64,000 nucleotides of DNA from Clitopilus passeckerianus (taxonomy: Eukaryota; Basidiomycota; Agaricomycetes; Agaricales; Entolomataceae). The notes under the pieces are model-generated. The model made no database searches, was not told the DNA's origin, and was given only the letters and a program-made list of their open reading frames with translations. This document shows, one piece after another, positions 57,666-64,000 of this stretch. A program made the position numbers and the translations under genes. How positions within the stretch are numbered: the first letter of the stretch is position 1; every line of letters begins with the position of its first letter. The stretch spans positions 62,001 through 126,000 of the forward strand of contig CALYLX010000056.1 in NCBI GenBank assembly GCA_944990035.1. Direction: 5' to 3'.

Positions 57666-58300
57666 ATGTTCTCATCCATCAAGTCAACTCTCCTCCTCGC
57701 TCTCGCTGCTAGCGCCTTCGTCGGGGCCACCCCAGTTCCCGAACTCGAGGAACGAGCCAGCCGTGTCATCCTAGGCTGGAAAGGCCTCCAGTCCGGCGAT
57801 CACATCCAGCTCATCGTCAGCGGTGGCGGGGAGCTCGGTCGGGTTTTCTACATCGCCGACGTAAGTCGCTCTCGTTCTAACCCTATTTTCCCAAACTGAA
57901 TCTTGTTTTAATCCTCTTATCACAGAGCACCGACCTTGCACAACAATTCGCCATCACCGGCACGCACGTCTGCCAAATCACCGCAGACGCCAACGCCTGG
58001 AACCTCATCCCCAAAACCTGGGTTACCCAAGCCGAGATCCATGCTAACCCAGGGATAAAAATGGACAACCTCTACCCAGGAGCTGTGCTTTTCGCGTCCC
58101 ACACCGCGGCGGGGTTGCCTCCCACTCAGGATCGGAGCCCGTGGCAGATGGGGATCAGGCAGGCTGGGTTGACGAGGTTGGATATCCAGGGTGATTGTTA
58201 TAAGAAGACGGACTCGAAAGTTCGGCATGGGTTGAAGTTGGACTATGCGGGGCTGACGGGTATTTGGCATATTCAGGGAAAGCCTGAGCGTGGTCCTTAA
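57666..58300 (+). CDS. Small secreted protein, possibly ADP-ribosyltransferase-like fold
   Basis: Two exons with a GTAAGT..CACAG intron after VFYIAD give about 190 residues. The signal peptide is MFSSIKSTLLLALAASAFVG, followed by a likely propeptide end (PVPELEERAS). The mature start RVILGWKGL, the GGGELGRVFYIADSTDLAQQ block and IPKTWVTQAEIHA recall a basidiomycete secreted family whose members begin VVLGYR..S and have G.GFY. That family is weakly similar to ADP-ribosyltransferase folds. No R-S-E catalytic triad could be confirmed, so enzyme activity is not claimed. One or two Cys pairs may form disulphides. Confidence 0.6.
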
Positions 58301-58619
58301 GTCGGATGTTGTAATCCTTTTATTCTGTTCAACGGGTTGTGGATTCTTGCTGTAATTTCAGACAATACAATATCTTCGTTCGTGACGAAGAGTTTAAACC
58401 GCCACCCAAATAGAAAAATCTCATCTCATCTGGTACTTAGTTTACCAACGATAAACAGAGTCGGAACCTTGATATGAGAAATTAAACCGCGAAATTCATG
58501 AACGAACCCAAAACTAATTTGCATTTTGCAATGAGTGTAAGTATGTACAAGAAATCCAGCCAGAACATTTTTCAGTAGTGCATGGCGTTATTCCTTCCCT
58601 ATACCCTCGCCCTCCTCAC

Positions 58620-60116
58620 TCAAACCCGAGTCTGATAAACATCCTTAGGCTCGACCCCATGCTCCCCCTTCCTAATATTCGCCTGTGCCCACTTCTTAAT
58701 CCTAATACTCTCAATCGCAATAAAGCCCGTCGTATCGGTTGGCTCGAACCCGCCCAGCTCGTCCATCGAGGATTGTTGTTCGTCATAGAGGCCCTATTCC
58801 GTCGCATCAGTAAACACTTTTTTTAATTGAAAGAAATAGAAGAAGAACGCACCTCATCAGACTCCCGTCCCTCAATAACCACATTCCCCTTATACAACTT
58901 CACCCTGACACGTCCATTAACCGTACGTTGACTCGCCGGAATAGCACTCATAACAAACTCCCTCTCCGGCGTGAAGAAATGCCCATTATACAAAATCCGA
59001 CTCAACTCAACCGTCACGAACTGATCCCTCAAGCTCCTAACATTCCTATCCAACGTCAACCCCTCCAAATCCACATGTGCGGCGCGGAGGATAGTTGCTC
59101 CGGGTGATTCGTAGCACCCACGGGACTTGACACCAATAAACCGATTCTCGACGATATCAATCCGCCCGATCCCGTGTTTACGCGCGAGAGAGTTGAGGGT
59201 GAGGAATATCTCCACCGGGTCGGTGACTTCCTTGTTCCCAGCATCGGACAGAACGACTTTCGTAGGAAGACCCTTGACGAATTCGATCGAAATGCGTTCG
59301 GGGGATTGCGGTGCGTCTTCGGGTGCGACGGTCAATTTCCACATGTCAGCGGGGGGAGTGGTGTTGGGGTCTTCAAGGATTCCGGCTTCGTAGGAGATGT
59401 GGAACATATTCTCGTCTGTGGACCATGGTTTGGCTTTGGTTTGTGCGACGGGAATACCTTTCTGCTCGGCGTACTCCAAGAGAGCCTGTCGTCCAGCAAA
59501 ACGTTGATAAAACTCCGGCAACCTCCACGGCGCAACGACCTTAATATCCGGCTTCAACCCATAAAACGCCAACTCGAACCGAACCTGGTCGTTCCCTTTC
59601 CCGGTACACCCGTGGCTCACGTAGTCGCACCCTTCGGCATCGGCGATGGCGATCATACCGCGGGCGATGACGGGGCGTGCGAGGGAGGTGCCGAGGAGGT
59701 AGACGGATTCGTAGATGCAGTTGGCTTGGATGGCGGGGTAGATTAGGTCGCGCACGAATTCGGCTTTGAGGTCGGCGAGGAAGAATTTTTTGGCGCCGAC
59801 GGCGTAGGCTTTTTTTTCGGCGGCGGCGAAGTCCTAGAGGTGGGTGGGGTGTGAGTATCAGCATCAGAACGAGGATGAGTAGGTGGGATGGGAGGAATGA
59901 TGTAATGGATAAACTAACCTCTTCCTGACCGACATCAGCCATGTAGGCGTAGACTTCATATCCTTGCTCGATGAGCCATGCGAGGATGCAAGAAGTGTCT
60001 ATTCACGCATTCGATGTACGATCAGTCGTCGCTTGTGATGATCAGCACATCCCCAACTCACCGAGACCACCAGAGTAAGCGAGGAGAACACGGCCCTCGC
60101 CTGATTTCTCAGCCAT
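58620..60116 (-). CDS. ARG1: Argininosuccinate synthase
   Basis: Joins citrulline and aspartate using ATP in arginine biosynthesis (EC 6.3.4.5), cytosolic. The start MAEKSGEGRVLLAYSGGLD contains the ATP-binding SGGxDTS signature, completed after the first intron (DTSCILAWLIEQGYEVYAY). The second intron follows MADVGQEE. A long exon carries SHGCTGKGNDQVRFE, PWSTDENMFHISYE, GRIDIVENRFIGVKSRGCYE and ESPGATIL. After a last intron the C-terminus is GLYDEQQSSMDELGGFEPTD and ends EPKDVYQTRV at 58620. Length and motifs are typical and complete. Confidence 0.97.
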
Positions 60117-60523
60117 CGTGAATGTCAGTAGTGAGGGTAAAAGTTATTAGATGAGTGAGATCAGCGAAGCGTTTTATACGAGGAATCGAGTCAGAAGACA
60201 GGAAAAATTGAAGATGAGATGGGTGAGGAAATTTCCTTAAGCGATCTGAGATCAAGTTAATCTTATCTTGTGACAGTCAGGTGGTGTCGTCACAGGGGTG
60301 GCTTCTTATCCGAAAGTCCGACACTAGTTACTTGCGAAGTGCTACTCTATCACAACACGACTTGAAAGGACGGAGGACGCATGTTATTGCCACAATTGTG
60401 TTGGTAAACTTGGAAAACAACGGACGAGATACACTAGACTGCTTGCAAGAGAACAGCTACACTCTTTGACTTTGACGAACGACTCGCAACGTGCCCTTAC
60501 CCCAGAACTAGTCCTTTCATCTC

Positions 60524-63500
60524 ATGGACAGTCTAACCACTTCTACTTCTCACTCTCGGAACCCGAAAGGAATGGACCCAGCCAAGACGGATGACGATGG
60601 AGCTAGCGTCAACACCACCTGGACTGCTCTAACTTCCTTTCATAAGGATATGACCCGAGACGAGTCTACTACGGATATTAGACCTCATTCAAAGAAGACA
60701 CACACCCAAAGAGCTTTACCCGTCGTCAGTCTTCCCACCTCGGAGGGCAGCGAGCATAGGAGGAAAGACAAAGGAAAAGCCGTCGATCGAGGACACCATT
60801 CTCATTCCCATTCTCATGGCCACCACCGTGACACACATGCCTCTACCTCTTCCTCTCAGAACGACACCCACTCCCACACGCATACACATGCACAAGATAC
60901 CTCCACCCCAGACCTCACAACCCTCCTCACCGAACTAGACAACCTCAAAAAAGAACTCCACGAGCAGAAAAAATCCACAAAGCGGTACTTCCGCAAAGCC
61001 GAGGAAGCTAAGCGCGAAACCAAGGAACTCAAAGAATCTCGGGACTCTGAAATCCGCAGTAAAGAAGCTCTTAGCGCTGAATTGACTGGGGTGAGAGGAG
61101 AATTGGAAGGACGGGTGAAGGAGGTGGAGAGGTTGGAAGGAGAAGTTGGGGAGATGAGGGTGGGGAAGGAGAGGGTGGGGGTGGAGGTTGGGAGGTTGAG
61201 TGAGCTCATTTCGTCGATTGAACAAAGCCTTCAATGTCAAATCTGTCTCGATATGTTATGTGAACCCTACACGTACGTCTTTCCCTCCCCTTCTCCGTCT
61301 ACCCAACTAACCAATCTATTTCCTCCCTCCTTTACATACCCTTCCGTATCCAACAGCCTCGCACCATGCGGCCACACCCTCTGCCTCACCTGCCTCCAAT
61401 CCTGGTTCCGAAAGGCTCCCTCCGCATCCGACACATCCCTCTCCCTCTCCCCCTCCTCCTCCGCCTCCTCCAACGAAGATGGAGAAGATTCAGAATACAA
61501 CACGGACGATCCTGACCAAGACCAAGACAGGGGCATGGAGGTTATGCCTGGGTATAATCTCAACGACCTTCTGCGGAATGATATTTCAGGTGCTGGGGCT
61601 GGGGGTGGGACTACCTCTTCCCACACCGACGCCAACACCAACACCAACACCACCTCCCCGAGCAACGTTATCGAATCCCGCACACACGCCTTCCCCACCT
61701 TCCCCGACATGCCCATCACAACCGCCACCGCCGCGATGATCAGAGAGGCCGAGGAGAGCAGCCATACGATCGCACAATACGTCACATCCCTTACCCAAGA
61801 CACCCAAGCAGAGATCCAACGCCAGGCGAGACGAGAGAGAAGACGAGAGAGGAGGCAGGAGAGGTTGGATAGGAAGATTTTGAGGAGGAGGAAGACGTGT
61901 CCGTGTTGTAGAGCTGTGGTGGTGAGGAGGCCGGTGTTGGCGAGGGTTGTTAGGGAGGTTGGGGAGAAGGTGCAGGCTGCGAATGGTGCTGCTGCTACGA
62001 CTGCGGCGGCGAGTACAGCTGTTATGGTGGCAGTCACGACGACGACGACGACTGCGAATGCGACTGTACCAACTACTGTGAATGCGAACACACCTCCGTC
62101 GGATCCCTGGAAAGGCATATTCCCACCCGACGCCGCGCACGCCTCACGTCCTGCTACGTCTTTGTCCTACGGCGGGTTTGGGTTTTATTCGGATTCTGGT
62201 TCTGATTCCGACGAGGATGAGGACGACGAGGTGGGCGGAGGGTTGTTTTCGGATGATGACGAGGAAGACGAGGAGGATGAAGATGGGGAAGAGGAGGATG
62301 GGGGGAACGGGGAGTTTGAGGTGCGGACGACTTGGGCGGAGTTGGATGTTAGTAGTAGTGATGAAGAAGAAGATGACGAGGAAGAAGACCAGGAAGAGGA
62401 GGACCAGGAAGATGAAGAAGAAGATGGGATCGTCGCATTTGGACAGAGCGATTCGGAACAGGAAGATGAAGGTGGTCCTTCCAATTCCAACCTTGGTCGG
62501 AATGGAACCGGGATTCATATGAACTCCTCGTTTAACGGGAGAGGAAGAGGCGGTGATATGGCGAGGAGGGGGAGAGGACAAGGGCGAGCAGGGGGTGGAA
62601 CAGCGAGCAGAGGGGCATCTAGCCGAGGAGGAGTTCGAGGAGCTAGAGGAGGTAGTCGTGCACGCAGACTCTCCAACCCATCTCTGGATCTAGGTCTACC
62701 CCTCGCATCGTGGGGTGCTTCGGAGGTGCCCAGCTGGTTTGGGCCTGAATCTGCTTCTGGGAGTGGGAGTGGGGATGAATCTGAATCTGGCATCAGGCAT
62801 GGGGGTGTGGATTCGGATGGTGATGTTGCGATGTTGGTGGCCAGTAGGGAGGAGGAAACTCGAGACCGAGACCTGGATTTGGCTCCCCCGATCCCTGGTG
62901 GGTTGCCGTTCCCTGCTGCCCATGCCCATGCAGGTTCCTCGCAGGCCGATCTCGGCGGGCCGTCGTTCCGACCCCCTCCCCTTACGCGATACGCCCCGCC
63001 TAGCCCTCGATATTCAACCCCAACCAATATCAACTCCAATTCAAATTCGAATTCGCATTCAAGTCACTCAACTAGTCACGCCAATGCCCACAATGACCCA
63101 TTCCACAACGACAGAAGGACTCGCCCTGGGACCTCCCACCCAAACCACGCGGAATCCGACGTAGAAAACTTAAGTCTAGACATGCAAAACCTCAACCTCG
63201 ACCTAACCTCCCCCTCCCCACGCACGCCGTCGTGGTTCTACTCTATGCGGTGGACGAGGAGTGTATCCCTGCCTGCGCCGTGGAATGTTGCTGCCAGTGC
63301 TGCTGCGACTGCCGCGGCGGGTGTAAGGTTGCCTAGTTTTGGATTGGGGCTGGGATCATCTGGTGCTGGTGGAGAGGGTGGAAGGAGCGGGAGCAGGAGT
63401 AGGGGGAGAGAAAGGAGAGTAACCACAACCATGAGAAGGAGGACGATTGGGGGTGCGGTTACGGAGAGTGGTAGTGAGAGTGGAAGCGAGAGTAACGGGA

Positions 63501-63922
63501 GTCAGAGTCAGAGTGGGAGTGATTCGGATAGGGAGGTACTTGGTGGGAGGGTTGGGTTGGCTAGAGTTAGGGCGGGGATGGGTAGAGCTCAGGGTAGAGC
63601 TCGAGGTGGTGGAACCGGAAGAAGAGTCTCAGAGCCTCTGACTCTCTATATGAACACTCCAGCGAGGGAGAGGGGTTCCATGGGGTCCAGGAGGGAGTGG
63701 ACCGGGAGTGAGTTAGATAATACGGATGAGGATGAAGAGGACGATGATGATGAGAGGGGGTATCAGAGTTTTGAGGAGGAGGAGGAGGACGGCCATGTGG
63801 ATGGGGATGAGGAGACGGAGGAGCGGCACGAACATGGGAGAATTGGAGGAAATGGAGATAGAGATGGGAGACGGGGCGTTGGGGGTGGCGGGAAGAGATT
63901 TGCGGATATGATGAGGAGGTGA
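60524..63922 (+). CDS. Large RING-finger protein with split zinc ligands and long disordered regions
   Basis: Putative E3 ubiquitin ligase. The open frame is 1132 codons. An in-frame canonical intron (61273-61356, GTACGT..CAACAG, 84 nt, no stop) should be removed, giving about 1104 residues. The N-terminus has a His-rich stretch (HHSHSHSHGHH) and a coiled coil at about residues 130-235. The RING opens CQICLDMLCEPYT, spliced directly to LAPCGHTLCLTCLQSWF. The final ligand pair KTCPCCRAVVVRRPVL comes only about 160 residues later, after a low-complexity insert and a basic helix (RRERRRERRQERL). Downstream are a very acidic Asp/Glu block (about residues 565-650), an Arg-Gly block, Ser/His/Asn-rich stretches and a second acidic end. 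The RING core is plausible; the rest looks disordered. Confidence 0.85.
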   Translation: MDSLTTSTSHSRNPKGMDPAKTDDDGASVNTTWTALTSFHKDMTRDESTTDIRPHSKKTHTQRALPVVSLPTSEGSEHRRKDKGKAVDRGHHSHSHSHGHHRDTHASTSSSQNDTHSHTHTHAQDTSTPDLTTLLTELDNLKKELHEQKKSTKRYFRKAEEAKRETKELKESRDSEIRSKEALSAELTGVRGELEGRVKEVERLEGEVGEMRVGKERVGVEVGRLSELISSIEQSLQCQICLDMLCEPYTYVFPSPSPSTQLTNLFPPSFTYPSVSNSLAPCGHTLCLTCLQSWFRKAPSASDTSLSLSPSSSASSNEDGEDSEYNTDDPDQDQDRGMEVMPGYNLNDLLRNDISGAGAGGGTTSSHTDANTNTNTTSPSNVIESRTHAFPTFPDMPITTATAAMIREAEESSHTIAQYVTSLTQDTQAEIQRQARRERRRERRQERLDRKILRRRKTCPCCRAVVVRRPVLARVVREVGEKVQAANGAAATTAAASTAVMVAVTTTTTTANATVPTTVNANTPPSDPWKGIFPPDAAHASRPATSLSYGGFGFYSDSGSDSDEDEDDEVGGGLFSDDDEEDEEDEDGEEEDGGNGEFEVRTTWAELDVSSSDEEEDDEEEDQEEEDQEDEEEDGIVAFGQSDSEQEDEGGPSNSNLGRNGTGIHMNSSFNGRGRGGDMARRGRGQGRAGGGTASRGASSRGGVRGARGGSRARRLSNPSLDLGLPLASWGASEVPSWFGPESASGSGSGDESESGIRHGGVDSDGDVAMLVASREEETRDRDLDLAPPIPGGLPFPAAHAHAGSSQADLGGPSFRPPPLTRYAPPSPRYSTPTNINSNSNSNSHSSHSTSHANAHNDPFHNDRRTRPGTSHPNHAESDVENLSLDMQNLNLDLTSPSPRTPSWFYSMRWTRSVSLPAPWNVAASAAATAAAGVRLPSFGLGLGSSGAGGEGGRSGSRSRGRERRVTTTMRRRTIGGAVTESGSESGSESNGSQSQSGSDSDREVLGGRVGLARVRAGMGRAQGRARGGGTGRRVSEPLTLYMNTPARERGSMGSRREWTGSELDNTDEDEEDDDDERGYQSFEEEEEDGHVDGDEETEERHEHGRIGGNGDRDGRRGVGGGGKRFADMMRR

Positions 63923-64000
63923 GGTTTTCGTGTCGTTATGGGTGTATCGAACTAATTGAGGTGGTGACAGGAGACTCTCTTGAACTAGGCAGAGCGCCGT

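Noticed and set aside
59174..59746. 190-codon plus-strand frame across argininosuccinate synthase
   Set aside because: Antisense to strongly conserved ARG1 coding sequence.
60856..62118. Long antisense open frames opposite the RING gene (for example 61267-62118 minus)
   Set aside because: Shadows of the biased, repetitive codons of the plus-strand gene; hydrophobic Val/Ala-rich text with no splice or start context.

Overview
The window is a piece of a fungal nuclear genome, most probably from a mushroom-forming basidiomycete (Agaricomycetes). Genes are dense, lie on both strands and are cut by many short introns (about 50-60 nt, GT..AG). Several families are typical of that group: S53 sedolisin, pepsin-like protease with a GPI-type tail, F-box/LRR proteins and orphan 7TM proteins. 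No bacterial operons, CRISPR arrays, rRNA or intact tRNA genes were seen.

Layout. 1-3091 (-): Golgi/endosomal E3 ligase subunit TUL1/Dsc1, whose 3' end runs off the window. 3.4-5.8 kb (-): an F-box/LRR-like orphan and an acidic protein with DMDID repeats. 6.8-7.6 kb (+): kinetochore protein NNF1. 8.3-10.6 kb (+): secreted GH13 alpha-amylase. 10.8-12.6 kb (+): coiled-coil protein with a disordered tail. 12.8-14.1 kb (-): short-chain dehydrogenase. 14.1-24.4 kb is the accessory part. It holds a dispersed repeat with a perfect hairpin, a tRNA-like remnant, two orphan genes with apparent frame breaks, and a tandem duplication of a two-gene unit (small orphan plus RCK/MAK/Ime2-type kinase). One kinase copy of that unit is clearly dead and the other looks intact.

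24.9-27.2 kb (+): secreted tripeptidyl-peptidase (S53). 27.5-31.1 kb (-): two tandem paralogous 7TM proteins with glycine-rich N-termini. 31.7-33.1 kb (-) and 36.0-37.2 kb (+): two different family-16 protein methyltransferases. They bracket a small coiled-coil gene and the mitochondrial rhomboid protease PCP1. 37.4-38.1 kb (+): a divergent histone H3, probably the centromeric CENP-A/Cse4. 38.3-40.1 kb (-): aspartic protease. 41.2-42.4 kb: the canonical H3/H4 pair on a shared divergent promoter. 42.7-44.1 kb (+): F-box protein. 44.7-47.5 kb (-): F-BAR/RhoGAP protein. 47.5-50.4 kb is gene-poor. 50.4-53.0 kb (-): nucleoporin NUP85. 53-57.6 kb: F-box and orphan material. 57.7-58.3 kb (+): small secreted protein. 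58.6-60.1 kb (-): argininosuccinate synthase. 60.5-63.9 kb (+): a large RING protein whose zinc ligands are split by a long insertion.

Most of the window is housekeeping. Chromatin and kinetochore genes are well represented (NNF1, probable CENP-A, H3, H4). The least explained part is 14.5-24.5 kb, where duplication, decay, orphan genes and repeats coincide. Coordinates of multi-exon genes are outer limits inferred by eye from conserved frames and splice sites.
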